NCBI GenBank assembly: GCA_020632695.1
Contig: JACKFB010000002.1
Span: 310,001-374,000 of the forward strand
DNA length: 64,000 bases
Origin: Deltaproteobacteria bacterium
GTDB taxonomy: Bacteria > Myxococcota_A > UBA9042 > PHBI01 > JACKFB01
Direction: 5' to 3'
Within the stretch, counting starts at the first letter, position 1. The number at the start of each line of letters is the position of its first letter. The notes under the pieces are model-generated. The model ran no database searches and was not told the DNA's origin. It worked only from the letters and a program-made list of their open reading frames with translations. Position numbers and translations under genes: made by a program. This document shows positions 1 to 8,823 of this stretch, in pieces.

Positions 1-1
1 G

Positions 2-1675
2 GAGCGCGCCCGCGTCGTGCGCGTCCTGGTCGGCGGCGCCTGCCTCGCCGTGGTCATCCTGGCCGTCGCCACGCCGCGCGAGTGGCTGCACGAGCTGGCC
101 TTCCTCGGCGACGGCGACACGCTGCGCGACGTGCTGGGCGGCTTCTACCGGCAGTGGTCCATCGGGCTCGACGTGGCGCTGGGGCACCCGATCGCCGGCG
201 TGGGCCACGGCGCCTTCGAGGTGGCCTCCCCCGCGGTGACACCCGCCTGGCGCGACGGCTTCGTCAGCCACGCCCACAACGCGGTCATCGAGGCCGCCGC
301 CGACTGGGGATTTCCGGTGACGGTGCTGGTGGGCGCGGCGCTCTCGGCCGGGCTGGTCCAGGCGCTGCGAGGGCGCAAGACGCACCTGCACCACATCGCC
401 GCCGGCGCCGGCCTGGTCGCCGTCTTCGTCCAGAACCAGGTCGACTTCTCGCTGCTGCTCCCGGGGGTGGCGCTGCCCGCCGCCGCCCTCTTCGGCTGGG
501 TGAGCGCCCCCGCGACCTCGCGCGGCGAGCGCAGCCGCCGCCGCATCCTGGGCGCCCGGGTGCGCCTGCCGCTCACGGCCCTGGCCACCGCCGCCGCGGC
601 CCTGGCCCTGACCTCGTATCACGCCGCGCGCCAGTCGCCGCAGGCCCTGGAGGCCTCCGCCCGCGCCGCGCTGGAGGACGCCAAGCCGGGCCGCGTCGAC
701 CTGGAGGGCATGCTGATCGAGCACCCCGACGACTTCCTCCTCTGGAGCCTCGGCGCCGCCCTGGCCCACGCCAGCGACGACGGCGAGACCTCCCTGCGCC
801 TGGCCGACCGGGCCGTGGCCCTGGCCCCGAACGAACCCAGCGCGCTGCGGCGGCGCGCCGAGGTGGCCATCCTGCTCGGCCGCGACGCCGACGCCCTGCC
901 CTTCCTCGACCACCTGGCCACCCTGGGCCCGGCGCAGCGCCGCGAGGCGACCCGCGTCGTGCTCGGCCACCGCGAGCGCAAGGACCTGCTCGAGGGCTTC
1001 CTGCTGCTGCACGAGGACAACGTCATCAGCGTCTGCGCCCAGCTCACCCAGGACGGCCACGCCGACACGGCCATCGCCCTGGCCCAGTGGGCGCGCCGAC
1101 GCTACCCCGAGGCGGCCGAGCTGCGCGCCCAGCTCGCCTCGCTCCTGCTCAACTACCAGCCGGAGGACACCCGCGCCCTCGACGACCTCTCGGTCGAGCT
1201 GCTCGCCAAGGGCGCCGAGGCCGAGGATCCCGAGCTGGCGACCCGCTTCAAGCGCGACGGCTACCTGCTGCAGGGCTTCCTGCTGGTGCGCACCGATCGG
1301 CTGGACGAGGCATGGCACATGTTCGAGGAGTCCGCCCTGCTGATTCCCCACGACGCGGTGCGGCCGCGCCTCGAGCAGGGCGAGATCCTGGTGCGCCGCG
1401 GCGACGCCGAGGGGCTGGAGAGGCTTCTGGCGCGCGTCGAGCCGCAGCTCGACGGGGCGGCCTTCAACCGCGCCAGCTTCCAGCGCCTCAAGAGCCACCT
1501 GGCCGAGCTCGAGGGCGACGACCGGCAGGCGATCCGCGAGCTCCAGCGCGCGCTGCTCTTCGCCCCGTCGAACAAGGCGATCCGCGCCCGGCTGGCCCGG
1601 CTCTACGAGAAGGTCGGCGACTCCCAGGCGGCCATGGCGACCCTGCAGGGCCCGGCCCCGAAGACGAAGCTGTGA
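2..1675 (+). CDS. O-antigen ligase/polymerase-like membrane protein with TPR tail (5' partial)
   Basis: The reading frame is open to the left window edge. The GTG at 17 is only the first in-window start codon, so the gene almost certainly begins upstream. The N-terminal visible part is hydrophobic and contains GVGHGAFE followed by SHAHNAVIEAAADWGFP (about residues 62-101 from the GTG). This is the pattern of the large periplasmic loop and late helices of Wzy_C/O-antigen ligase proteins. Two or three membrane segments follow. From about residue 210 to 552 the protein is soluble and helical with TPR-like repeats (for example LARLYEKVGDSQAAMATLQ at the end). It probably links or polymerises surface glycan at the periplasmic face. 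The stop overlaps the next ATG (TGATG). The family call is by motif only. Ligase and polymerase cannot be told apart here. Confidence 0.72.
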   Translation, partial: ERARVVRVLVGGACLAVVILAVATPREWLHELAFLGDGDTLRDVLGGFYRQWSIGLDVALGHPIAGVGHGAFEVASPAVTPAWRDGFVSHAHNAVIEAAADWGFPVTVLVGAALSAGLVQALRGRKTHLHHIAAGAGLVAVFVQNQVDFSLLLPGVALPAAALFGWVSAPATSRGERSRRRILGARVRLPLTALATAAAALALTSYHAARQSPQALEASARAALEDAKPGRVDLEGMLIEHPDDFLLWSLGAALAHASDDGETSLRLADRAVALAPNEPSALRRRAEVAILLGRDADALPFLDHLATLGPAQRREATRVVLGHRERKDLLEGFLLLHEDNVISVCAQLTQDGHADTAIALAQWARRRYPEAAELRAQLASLLLNYQPEDTRALDDLSVELLAKGAEAEDPELATRFKRDGYLLQGFLLVRTDRLDEAWHMFEESALLIPHDAVRPRLEQGEILVRRGDAEGLERLLARVEPQLDGAAFNRASFQRLKSHLAELEGDDRQAIRELQRALLFAPSNKAIRARLARLYEKVGDSQAAMATLQGPAPKTKL

Positions 1676-2250
1676 TGGCGCCCCGCCCCCGCCTGCCCCT
1701 GGCGCGGATCGCGGCCCTGGTCGTCGCGGCCAGCGCCGCCCTGTTCTGGGGAGTGCCTGCGGCCCAGCCCGCCTCGCTCGCCGCCAGCGGCGAGGACGCC
1801 TGGGTGTGGCGCAGCATGACGCTTTGGGCCGACGGCTGCCGCGCGCGCATCCGCCCCCGCACCGACGGCCGGTCGGACGTGCTGCGCCTGGACTTCCAGA
1901 CCCGCGGGCCCATCCGAGGCGATGGCCCCTTCCGCATCCGCTCGCTCAGCGCCAGCCTCTACGCCGGCCTCGAGGATGCCCAGGCCGAGCAGGGCGCCAT
2001 CGAGCACTTCGACCCGTGGAACCGCACCGAGCGTCGCGCCCGCCTCATGGTGGTCGAGCGGGGCCCCGCGCGCGGCCTGGATCTGGAGCTGGACACCCGC
2101 CCCGAGCTCTTCGTGGCCTGCCAGAGCGAGGACCCCTTCGCCTCGCAGGCGCCGGGCATCGCGGCGATGCGCTGGCACGGCATGACGCCGACCGAGCCGG
2201 CGCAAGAATGCGAAATCCGCTGCTTGGATCCAGGCGCCCTGGGGGATTGA
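1675..2250 (+). CDS. Secreted or membrane-anchored hypothetical protein
   Basis: This is a 191-residue protein whose ATG overlaps the stop of the upstream ligase-like gene, so the two are translationally coupled. Residues about 8-33 form a hydrophobic export signal ending near GVPAAQPASLA. The remainder has alternating charged and hydrophobic segments consistent with a beta-rich periplasmic domain. It has few cysteines (near residue 35 and in the C-terminal third). I do not recognise the family. The coupling suggests a role in the same surface-glycan process, for example an accessory periplasmic factor, but this is inference. Confidence 0.6.
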   Translation: MAPRPRLPLARIAALVVAASAALFWGVPAAQPASLAASGEDAWVWRSMTLWADGCRARIRPRTDGRSDVLRLDFQTRGPIRGDGPFRIRSLSASLYAGLEDAQAEQGAIEHFDPWNRTERRARLMVVERGPARGLDLELDTRPELFVACQSEDPFASQAPGIAAMRWHGMTPTEPAQECEIRCLDPGALGD

Positions 2251-2278
2251 TGTCGGCGGCCGGGGCGGCGGCTACGGA

Positions 2279-2368
2279 CGCCGCTGAGGGCAGCGCTTCC
2301 TCGGGTCAGGCCTGCGACGGGCTGGAGCCCGACTCGGCCTGCCCTCGGTCGCGCCGCCCTCAGCGGCG
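2279..2368. terminator. Inverted repeat in convergent gap, possible bidirectional terminator
   Basis: A 13-base perfect inverted repeat (CGCCGCTGAGGGC at 2279-2291 and its complement at 2356-2368) with a loop of about 64 bases lies in the 258-base gap between the plus-strand gene ending at 2250 and the minus-strand gene ending at 2509. The position suits transcription termination from both sides. No T-run follows and the loop is long, so the function is uncertain. Confidence 0.3.
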
Positions 2369-2508
2369 CCCTCGCTCGCCGCCTCGGCCACCGACCCGGG
2401 GGCGGACTGGCGCGGGTCGGAGCCGGAGGGGCGAGGCGGCGGCGAGGCGGGGCTGGGGGGCGGGGCGGCGGCGACTCGGGGGCTGGAGGGCGTCCTGCTC
2501 GGGGGGGT

Positions 2509-3975
2509 TCAGGGGGGCGGTAGGGGTTCCAGGGTGACCTCGGTGCCCGCGAGGGTGGCGCGGTGGGTCGGGGTCTGGTGGGGGGCGATGACGTCGATGG
2601 TGCGGGACTCGGCGTGGAGGAGGTTGAAGAGGACGCCCCTCGGGTTGACCGAGCGGTAGACCGAGTAGGGGGGGCGTTCGCCGGGCTCTGGGGGCCGGCG
2701 CAGCTCGACCAGGGCGTCGTCGGGCAGGGCGCGGAGGGCGGGCAGGTAGAGGCGGGCCTGGGCGATGGATTCCTGGCCGGTCTTGCGGAGGACGACCAGC
2801 TTGCCGCTCCAGCCGATGACGTGGGAGGCCAGCAGGCCGGTGGCGACCAGCAGCACCATGGCGCGGCGGGCGCCGAGGGCCGGGGCGAGCCGTCGGTCCA
2901 GCGCGCAGGCGAAGGCCAGGGCGAGGAAGAAGCTCGATGGCGTCAGGTAGTTCTCGCTGACGTGGCGCATCAGCACCATGGGCAGGAACGCCGCCGGGAT
3001 GGCCAGGAGCAGGGCGATGGGCGCGAGGCCGAGGGGCGGCGAGGCCCCGGTGCGCCAGCGAGCTGTGGGCAGGAGGAAGAGCGCCATCGCCAGGGTGAGC
3101 AGCGCGCCCAGCGCCAGCGGCAGCACGGCGTGCTCGTGGGCGGCGTCCCAGAGGGTGAGCGTGGAGACCGGTGAGAGCAGGGCGCCGCCCAGCATGGCCA
3201 GGCTCTTGGGCCACACCAGCGGCGAGGCGAGGCCGTAGGGCGTGTTGGGGAGGTCGGTGGCGCCGCCGGCGGTCTGGCGGATGGCGGCGAAGGCCAGGAC
3301 CGCCAGGACCATGGGCGCCAGGGTCAGCGCGGCGCGGCGCAGCGGGCGCTCGACGCCGGGGCGGAGCAGCGTGGTGCCCAGCACCAGGACGCCGGTGCCG
3401 GCCAGGGTGGCCAGGGCCGTCTCCTTGGAGGCGAGGGCGACGAAGGTGAGCAGCGCCACCGCCAGCGAGCGCAGCGGACCCGGGCGCCCGCGCCCCAGGA
3501 GCGGCGCCAGCGCCAGCACCGCCGCCCAGCGACACAGCGCGTCGCCCCACATGGGCCCGATGGAGTCCCACTGGTACTGAACGCCGATCACCGCCTGGTG
3601 GAAGGTCAGGAGCAGGCCGGCCAGCGCCGTCGCCAGCCAGGAGGCGCCGAGCCAGCGTAGGAGCCGGAAGAGCGCCAGGAGGCTCAGGGCCAGGGCCATG
3701 GCGTTGAGCGCGCGCAGCGGCCACACGCCCCAGCCCGCCGGGTCCAACCAGAGCGCCAGGCCGGAGCCCAGCACGAAGATCGGCGACCAGTGGGACTCGT
3801 AGGGCTGGAAGGCACGGGAGAACAGCGAGCCGTCGCGCACCCAGCCGCCGATGAAGTCGATGCTGTACCAGTCGTCGGCCACCGGCGGGCTGGAGTCGAT
3901 GGCGGCGAGGGCGACCAGGGCGAGGAGCGGGGCGAGGAGCCAGGGCCAGGGGCGGCGGGGCTCGGCGACGGTCAT
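2509..3975 (-). CDS. Polytopic membrane protein, GT-C glycosyltransferase-like
   Basis: The 488-residue product has about 10-12 hydrophobic helices. After the first helix it has a luminal loop with acidic residues (DSSPPVADDWYSIDFIGGWV), and a long hydrophilic C-terminal domain follows the last helix. A first-loop acidic motif and this topology are typical of GT-C glycosyltransferases and related polyprenyl-phosphate-sugar-using enzymes. No signature fixes a particular family. The start at 3975 was chosen because its ATG overlaps the stop of the upstream methyltransferase (ATGA). The longer frame to 4026 adds only 17 residues that overlap that gene. It forms an operon with the methyltransferase and the GT2 glycosyltransferase, so a role in lipid-linked sugar transfer is likely but unproven. 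Confidence 0.6.
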   Translation of the reverse strand: MTVAEPRRPWPWLLAPLLALVALAAIDSSPPVADDWYSIDFIGGWVRDGSLFSRAFQPYESHWSPIFVLGSGLALWLDPAGWGVWPLRALNAMALALSLLALFRLLRWLGASWLATALAGLLLTFHQAVIGVQYQWDSIGPMWGDALCRWAAVLALAPLLGRGRPGPLRSLAVALLTFVALASKETALATLAGTGVLVLGTTLLRPGVERPLRRAALTLAPMVLAVLAFAAIRQTAGGATDLPNTPYGLASPLVWPKSLAMLGGALLSPVSTLTLWDAAHEHAVLPLALGALLTLAMALFLLPTARWRTGASPPLGLAPIALLLAIPAAFLPMVLMRHVSENYLTPSSFFLALAFACALDRRLAPALGARRAMVLLVATGLLASHVIGWSGKLVVLRKTGQESIAQARLYLPALRALPDDALVELRRPPEPGERPPYSVYRSVNPRGVLFNLLHAESRTIDVIAPHQTPTHRATLAGTEVTLEPLPPP

Positions 3976-4679
3976 CGGGCGGCCTTGTGGCCGCGGATCA
4001 CCCAGTTCACGAAGAGCTGGGGCCACAGGCTGCCCAGGCGGTCGCCCAGGCGCAGCAGCGGCTCGACCGGGCGGTAGAAGAGCGGCACCAGGTTGAAGCC
4101 TCGGTAGAGGTCGACGACCACGCCGGCGTCCTCGAGGGTGCGGCGCGCGGTGGCGGCCCAGAGGAAGTTCTCGCGGCCGCAGTAGGGGCGGAGCTTGAGG
4201 ACCGTGGCGCCGCGCACCACCGGCTGCCAGAGGCGGCCGGGCGAGGTCACGACGACCAGGCCGCCCGGGCGGGCGACGCGGGCGATCTCGCGCAGGGCCT
4301 TGCGGGGATCGGGGGTGTGCTCGATGACCTCGGTGGAGAAGACCACGTCGAAGCTGCCGTCGGCGAAGGGCATCTCCAGGATGGAGCCGACGACGCGGGT
4401 GGTGTCGCAGCGCTTGCGCACCTGCTCGAGGACGGTCTCGCCCACGTCCATCGAGGTGACCAGGGCGCCGCGGCGGTGGGCCTGCTCGGAGAAGTGGCCG
4501 CCGCCACTGCCCGCGTCGAGGAAGGTCCGGCCCTCGAGCGGGACCCCCTGGAACACCTCGCCGAAGAGCAGGCGCAGGCGGCGCTCGGTCTCCCAGGGGT
4601 TGGTCACGTCGTCCCAGTCGCGCTCGGCGACCATGCGGTCGTAGAAGAGGTCGCGCTCGTCGTCGGTGGGGATGGCCAT
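3972..4679 (-). CDS. Class I SAM-dependent methyltransferase
   Basis: The product is 235 residues. Motif I of the Rossmann methyltransferase fold is visible as FLDAGSGGGHFSEQA (about residues 53-67). Motif II is the acidic Asp of VTSMDVGE. The Methyltransf_11 core FADGSFDVVFSTEVIEH follows, and then an RPGGLVVVTSP strand. The C-terminal part (about 190-235) is more hydrophobic and may contact the membrane. It is encoded 2 bases downstream of the GT2 glycosyltransferase and overlaps the GT-C-like gene, so it probably methylates a lipid-linked sugar or a polyprenol intermediate. The substrate cannot be read from sequence. Confidence 0.85.
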   Translation of the reverse strand: MAIPTDDERDLFYDRMVAERDWDDVTNPWETERRLRLLFGEVFQGVPLEGRTFLDAGSGGGHFSEQAHRRGALVTSMDVGETVLEQVRKRCDTTRVVGSILEMPFADGSFDVVFSTEVIEHTPDPRKALREIARVARPGGLVVVTSPGRLWQPVVRGATVLKLRPYCGRENFLWAATARRTLEDAGVVVDLYRGFNLVPLFYRPVEPLLRLGDRLGSLWPQLFVNWVIRGHKAAR

Positions 4680-4681
4680 GG

Positions 4682-5650
4682 TCAGGCGGACTCCGGTCCG
4701 GGGTCGGGGTGCTCGGGGGCGAGCGGCGGCAGGTGCTGGTCGGCGACCAGGTAGAGCGGGCGGGCCTTCACCTCGTCGAGGACCTGGCCGAGGTACTCGC
4801 CGACGACGCCCAGGGTGAGGAGCTGGATGCCGGAGAGGAAGCTGACGAGGACGGCCAGCGAGGTCCAGCCGGGGAGCGCCACCTGGAAGACCACCGCCTG
4901 GGCGATGGCATAGAGCCCGTAGATGAAGGCGAGCGCGCTGACCACCAGGCCGGCCCAGGTGGCGAAGCGCAGCGGCGTGCGCGAGAAGGACAGCAGCGCC
5001 GACAGCGCGAAGGCCAGCATGCGGAAGAGCCCGTACTTGGACTCCCCGGCGGTGCGATCGGCCTGGGAGTAGGCGACGCTGGCCTGGCGGAAGCCGACCC
5101 AGCCGTAGATGCCGCGCAGGAAGCGGCCTTGCTCGCGCAGGCGGCGGACGGCGTCGACGACGCGGCGGTCCAGCAGGCGGAAGTCGGGCGAGTCGGCCAG
5201 CACCGGCACCTTGGAGAGGGTGTTGAGCAGCCGGTAGAAGGCGCGCGAGGACAGGCGCTTGAGCAGGCCCAGGCGGTGCGTGTCGGCGCGGACGCCGCTG
5301 ACCAGCTCGGCGCCGCCCTCCCAGGCGGCGAGGAAGTCGGGCAGGGCCGAGGGCGGGTGCTGGAGGTCAGCGTCCATGGTGATGACGGCGTCGGCGTCGG
5401 AGGCGTCGAGGCCGGCGGTCAGCGCGGCCTGGTGGCCGAAGTTCCGCGAGAACGACAGCCAGCCGACGCGCGGGTCACGGGCCGCCAGCGCGCGGCACAC
5501 CTCGCGGGTGCCGTCGCGGCTGCCGTCGTCGACGAAGAGCACGCGGAAGCGATAGGGCAGCCGGTCCAGCACCGGCGCCAGCGCGGCGTGGAAGGCCTCC
5601 AGGCAGGCCTCCTCGTTGAAGGCGGGGACGACGATGTCGACGCGCCTCAC
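4682..5650 (-). CDS. Membrane-anchored GT2 glycosyltransferase (DPM1/GtrB-like)
   Basis: The 322-residue protein starts at a GTG at 5650, immediately before RRVDIVVPAFNEE, the first strand of GT2 enzymes. The long upstream extension to 5761 is Arg/Gly-rich and implausible. The nucleotide-binding DDGS motif (FVDDGSRDGT), the metal-binding MDADLQHPP and a C-terminal pair of transmembrane helices (about residues 225-300, AWAGLVVSALAFIYGL and SLAVLVSFLSGIQLL) match the undecaprenyl-phosphate glucosyltransferase/GtrB/DPM1 group. It likely transfers a sugar from UDP- or GDP-sugar to undecaprenyl phosphate on the cytoplasmic face, supplying the GT-C-like enzyme encoded downstream. Confidence 0.88.
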   Translation of the reverse strand: MRRVDIVVPAFNEEACLEAFHAALAPVLDRLPYRFRVLFVDDGSRDGTREVCRALAARDPRVGWLSFSRNFGHQAALTAGLDASDADAVITMDADLQHPPSALPDFLAAWEGGAELVSGVRADTHRLGLLKRLSSRAFYRLLNTLSKVPVLADSPDFRLLDRRVVDAVRRLREQGRFLRGIYGWVGFRQASVAYSQADRTAGESKYGLFRMLAFALSALLSFSRTPLRFATWAGLVVSALAFIYGLYAIAQAVVFQVALPGWTSLAVLVSFLSGIQLLTLGVVGEYLGQVLDEVKARPLYLVADQHLPPLAPEHPDPGPESA

Positions 5651-6108
5651 CTGGCGCCCCCGGCGCGTCCGGCCGCCGCGCCCTGCCCCGCCTGACTCTC
5701 GACCCACCGCCTCACGGCATCGCCCCCTCGCCCGCGCGCGCCCGACCACGTCCCGCCGCACCGCCGCGCCATTATGCCCGCGAGCGTCACCCCGTCATCG
5801 TTTTCACCGCCGCCCCGGCGTTGGTGGGCCGCGACGCGCGAGCTGATCACGCGCGCGCCGCGCTGTGCCCTTTGCCACAGGCCTCCAGGGCCCCACAGGC
5901 AGCGCTCCGCACCGCGCGGGCAGGAGAAACGCCTCTCCCACACCGGTCCTGCTTGTGGTCACCGCCTCCCGTGCTATGAACCGCCCCCGTGAGAGGACGT
6001 TCCCACATGCGGACCGAGGCCGGCGCCAGCGACGTGTTTTCAGGTGCTTGCGCGCCGAGGGCGCATGCTCCCAGCATGAAACCGAGGCGCGGACGTGCCT
6101 GAGAACTC
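5651..6108. other. Divergent intergenic region between GT2 gene and ccm operon
   Basis: This 458-base stretch separates the minus-strand glycosyltransferase from the plus-strand ccmA. I see no convincing gene. Open frames crossing it are Arg/Ala/Pro-rich shadows. Its base composition is somewhat less GC-rich than the neighbouring genes, as expected for a promoter region. A candidate promoter for ccmA lies at 5953-5980. No strong hairpin was found. Confidence 0.5.
5953..5980 (+). promoter_or_regulatory. Candidate sigma70-type promoter for the ccm operon
   Basis: TTGTGG at 5953-5958 is separated by 16 bases from TATGAA at 5975-5980. The -10 box is preceded by TGC, as in an extended -10 (TGCTATGAA). 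It is the best match in the region and lies about 130 bases upstream of the ccmA start, leaving a long leader. It is based on consensus similarity only. Confidence 0.35.
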
Positions 6109-6849
6109 ATGAGCCAGCCGGGCGACGGGAGCAGGGCGGGACACCCTCGTAGCGAGGCAGCCCCAGCGATCGAAGCCGTGGGCCTGTCGCGCGGCTTCGG
6201 CTCGCGGTGGGGGCTCTCCGGCGTCAACCTGCGGCTGCACGCCGGCCGCTCGCTGCTCATCGCCGGCCACAACGGCGCCGGCAAGACCACCCTGTTGCGC
6301 CTGCTCGCCACGACGCTGCGCCCCACCGCCGGCTCGGTACACCTGGGCGGCATCGACTCGGGCAAGGACCCGCTCGGCGCCCGCCGCCAGGTCGCCATGC
6401 TCGGCCACCGCACGGGCCTCTACCCGGAGCTCACCGCGCTCGAGAACCTCACCGTCGCCGCCCGCCTCATGGGCCTCGAGGACCACGAGCGCCGCGCCCT
6501 CGAGCTGCTGGACCGCGTCGGACTCGCCGGCCGCGCCCGCGACCCGGTGCGCGAGTTCTCCGCCGGGATGAAGAAGCGCTGCGCCCTGGCCCGCGTCCTG
6601 CTCCAGGACCCGGCCGTGGTGCTGCTCGACGAGCCCTACGGCCAGCTCGATCCCAGCGGCTTCGATCTCATCGACCGCTTCCTCCGCGACTGCGCCGCCC
6701 AGGGCCGCGCGCTCATCGTCGCCACCCACCTCGTCGAGCGCGCCGCCGCCCTGCTCGACACCGGCCTGGTCCTCGCCAGCGGACGCCCCGTCTGGGTCGG
6801 CCCCGCCCGCGAGCTCCCGCCGGCCCTGACCGCGGCCCTCGCCCTATGA
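6109..6849 (+). CDS. ccmA: Haem exporter ATP-binding subunit CcmA
   Basis: This 246-residue ABC ATPase powers CcmAB-dependent release of holo-CcmE from the CcmCD complex in system I cytochrome c maturation. Walker A is GHNGAGKTT (53-61), the signature is FSAGMKKR near residue 150, and Walker B is VVLLDEPYGQLDPSG. The switch His is in VATHLVERA. The family is identified by the downstream genes, which are the complete ccm set in canonical order. About 20 N-terminal residues precede the first strand. The ATG at 6109 has only a weak ribosome site, so a slightly later start is possible. The last bases overlap the ccmB ATG (ATGA). Confidence 0.93.
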   Translation: MSQPGDGSRAGHPRSEAAPAIEAVGLSRGFGSRWGLSGVNLRLHAGRSLLIAGHNGAGKTTLLRLLATTLRPTAGSVHLGGIDSGKDPLGARRQVAMLGHRTGLYPELTALENLTVAARLMGLEDHERRALELLDRVGLAGRARDPVREFSAGMKKRCALARVLLQDPAVVLLDEPYGQLDPSGFDLIDRFLRDCAAQGRALIVATHLVERAAALLDTGLVLASGRPVWVGPARELPPALTAALAL

Positions 6850-7523
6850 GCGTGCTCTCCCAGACCGCCGGCGTCCTCCGCAAGGATCTCCTGCTCGACT
6901 GGCGCAGCCGCGGCCGCGCGCTCTCCGTCTTCGCGTTCGCGGTCACCACCCTGCTGCTCTTCTCCTTCGCCAGCGGCGCCGACGTCGCCGACCCGGGCCC
7001 CATGGTGGGCGCGTGGCTGTGGCTGGCGCTGCTCTTCGCCTCGGTGCTCGCCCTCGCCGAGTCCTTCCGCGTCGAGACCGAGGACGGCGGCCTCGAGCAG
7101 CTCCGGCTCCTGCCGGTGGACCCCCGCGCGCTCTTCTTCGGCAAGGCCATCGCCAACGCCCTGCTGCTCCTGGCCCTGGGCCTGCTCATCTTCCCGCTCT
7201 GCCTGGGGCTCTTCCGCGCCCACGTCGAGGGCTCCTGGCCCGCCCTGGTCGGCACCGTCGCGCTCGGCGCCGCCGGCCTGGCCGGCCCCGGCACCGTCTA
7301 CGCAGCCATGACCGCCCAGGCCCGCGGCAAGGACGTCATGCTGCCGCTGCTGCTCTTCCCGCTGGTGGTCCCGGTGCTCGTCGCCGCCGTCAAGGCGACC
7401 ACCCTGTGCCTCGGCCGCGACGCCATGAACCAGCTCCCCTCGTGGCTCGGACTTCTGGCCATCTTCGACGTGGTGTATTGGTCGCTCTGCCCGGTCCTCT
7501 TCGGCCGCGTCTTGGAGGAATAG
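6846..7523 (+). CDS. ccmB: Haem exporter permease CcmB
   Basis: The 225-residue integral membrane protein starts RKDLLLDWRSRGR, the amphipathic entry typical of CcmB, and has six hydrophobic segments. LEQLRLLPVDPRALFFGKAIAN is the conserved cytoplasmic loop of the family. It pairs with CcmA to form the ABC complex that acts on CcmC-CcmD-CcmE. The ATG overlaps the ccmA stop by 4 bases. The length matches the usual 220-230 residues. Confidence 0.93.
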   Translation: MSVLSQTAGVLRKDLLLDWRSRGRALSVFAFAVTTLLLFSFASGADVADPGPMVGAWLWLALLFASVLALAESFRVETEDGGLEQLRLLPVDPRALFFGKAIANALLLLALGLLIFPLCLGLFRAHVEGSWPALVGTVALGAAGLAGPGTVYAAMTAQARGKDVMLPLLLFPLVVPVLVAAVKATTLCLGRDAMNQLPSWLGLLAIFDVVYWSLCPVLFGRVLEE

Positions 7524-7526
7524 CCC

Positions 7527-8228
7527 ATGCTGCCCCGCTTCGTCCGCGCCCACGGCCTGGGCATCCTCGGCCTGGGCCTGCTCGTGACCGGCTCGATCCT
7601 CGGCCTGGTCTACGCGCCGGCCGAGCGCTACATGGGTGAGGTGGGCCGGATCCTCTACATCCACGTGCCCACCGCCTGGAACGCGCTCCTGGTGCTCACC
7701 TTCGCCTTCGCCTTCGCGGTGGCCTCGCTGACCACGCGCAAGCCGCGCTACGACGACCTCCTGGTCGGGGCCATCGAGGTGGGCATCGTGCTGAGCGCCA
7801 TGCTGCTCATCCAGGGCTCCATCTGGGCCCGCCCGACCTGGGGCGTCTACTGGACCTGGGATCCGCGCCTCACCACCTCGGCCGTCATGCTGGTCTCCTT
7901 CGTCGGCGTGCTGGGCCTGCGCTCGGCGGTCGACGACGCCGGGCGCCGCGCGAGCTGGACCGCCGTCGCCACCATCATCGCCTGGGCCGACGTGCCCATC
8001 GTCTACTTCTCGATCAAGTGGTGGCGCACGCTGCACCAGAACTTCTCGTCGCCCCAGACCGTGGCGTCGACCATGGTGCTGCCGCTTCGCATCAACGCCT
8101 TTGCGTTGCTCTTGCTCAGCCTGTGGCTGATACTCCGCCGCGCACGGCTCTCGGCCCACCAGCGCGCTCGCGCAGGCATGGACACACCACCGCCGGAGCC
8201 GTCGACCTTGGTCGCCGGCGACGCCTGA
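7527..8228 (+). CDS. ccmC: Haem lyase/exporter CcmC
   Basis: The 233-residue protein has six hydrophobic helices and the tryptophan-rich WWD-type segment WGVYWTWDPRLT (about residues 111-122), which binds haem at the periplasmic face, plus flanking conserved histidines in ILYIHVP and WWRTLHQ. CcmC loads haem onto CcmE. It begins 3 bases after ccmB. The C-terminal 30 residues after the last helix are polar and variable. Confidence 0.95.
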   Translation: MLPRFVRAHGLGILGLGLLVTGSILGLVYAPAERYMGEVGRILYIHVPTAWNALLVLTFAFAFAVASLTTRKPRYDDLLVGAIEVGIVLSAMLLIQGSIWARPTWGVYWTWDPRLTTSAVMLVSFVGVLGLRSAVDDAGRRASWTAVATIIAWADVPIVYFSIKWWRTLHQNFSSPQTVASTMVLPLRINAFALLLLSLWLILRRARLSAHQRARAGMDTPPPEPSTLVAGDA

Positions 8229-8244
8229 TCGGCGAGGAGATCGA

Positions 8245-8373
8245 ATGGACGGAGTGATCCAGGGTGGTTGGGGCTACGTTGCCGCCGCCTGGGGCATAAG
8301 TCTGAGCCTCTTCGTGCTCTACAGCGTGCGGCTCGAGTGGCGCCTGCGCCAGACCCGCGAGGAGCAACGCTAG
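8245..8373 (+). CDS. ccmD: Small haem-export accessory protein CcmD
   Basis: This 42-residue protein starts with the ATG at 8245, preceded by the strong ribosome site GAGGAG. It reads MDGVIQGGWGYVAAAW, then a single hydrophobic helix (about residues 11-27), then a charged tail VRLEWRLRQTREEQR. This is the layout of CcmD: an N-terminal WGxYVxxA-type motif, one membrane helix and a basic cytoplasmic tail. CcmD stabilises the CcmC-CcmE adduct. Its stop abuts the ccmE ATG. Position between ccmC and ccmE confirms the call despite the short length. Confidence 0.9.
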   Translation: MDGVIQGGWGYVAAAWGISLSLFVLYSVRLEWRLRQTREEQR

Positions 8374-8823
8374 ATGCAGCCCCGCCTCTTCATCGTCATC
8401 GCCGTGCTCATCGCCGCCGGCGGGCTGGCCTGGCTGGCCTTCGGCAACCTGGGCGAGAACCTCGTCTACTACTGGTCGCCCACCGAGCTGGTCGAGGCCG
8501 GCCCCAAGGGCGTGGGCGCCAGCGTGCGCCTCGGAGGCCAGGTCAAGGAGGGCTCGGTGCGCTGGGACACCTCGCGCACGGACCTGCACTTCGTGGTGAC
8601 CGACAACGGCCACGACGTCCAGGTGCACGCCACCGCCGTCCCGCCGGCCATGTTCCGCGAGGGCATCGGCGTCGTGGTGGAGGGCAAGCTGACCGAGGCC
8701 GGCGTGTTCGAGAGCGACCGCCTCATGGTCAAGCACGGCAACGAGTACCAGCCGCCCAAGGAGGGTGAGAAGCCCGACATGGAGGCCATGAGCCGCACGC
8801 TCGCCCCCAGCGAGTCGCCCTGA
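8374..8823 (+). CDS. ccmE: Periplasmic haem chaperone CcmE
   Basis: The 149-residue protein has one N-terminal membrane anchor (about residues 5-23) and an OB-fold domain. The C-terminal haem-attachment motif HxxxY is visible as KHGNEY, with His121 as the covalent haem ligand and Tyr125 as axial ligand. It therefore belongs to the usual histidine-type CcmE and not the cysteine variant known from some archaea and Desulfovibrio. It carries haem from CcmC to CcmF. The stop overlaps the ccmF ATG (TGATG). Confidence 0.95.
   Translation: MQPRLFIVIAVLIAAGGLAWLAFGNLGENLVYYWSPTELVEAGPKGVGASVRLGGQVKEGSVRWDTSRTDLHFVVTDNGHDVQVHATAVPPAMFREGIGVVVEGKLTEAGVFESDRLMVKHGNEYQPPKEGEKPDMEAMSRTLAPSESP

Noticed and set aside
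82..2250. 722-codon Arg/Pro/Ala-rich frame on the plus strand
   Set aside because: It overlaps a clear membrane/TPR protein in another frame. Only its last 191 codons (1675-2250) look like a protein.
2251..2508. Possible small coding gene between convergent genes
   Set aside because: Frames are Arg/Gly-rich with no start and ribosome-site combination. The inverted repeat better explains the region.
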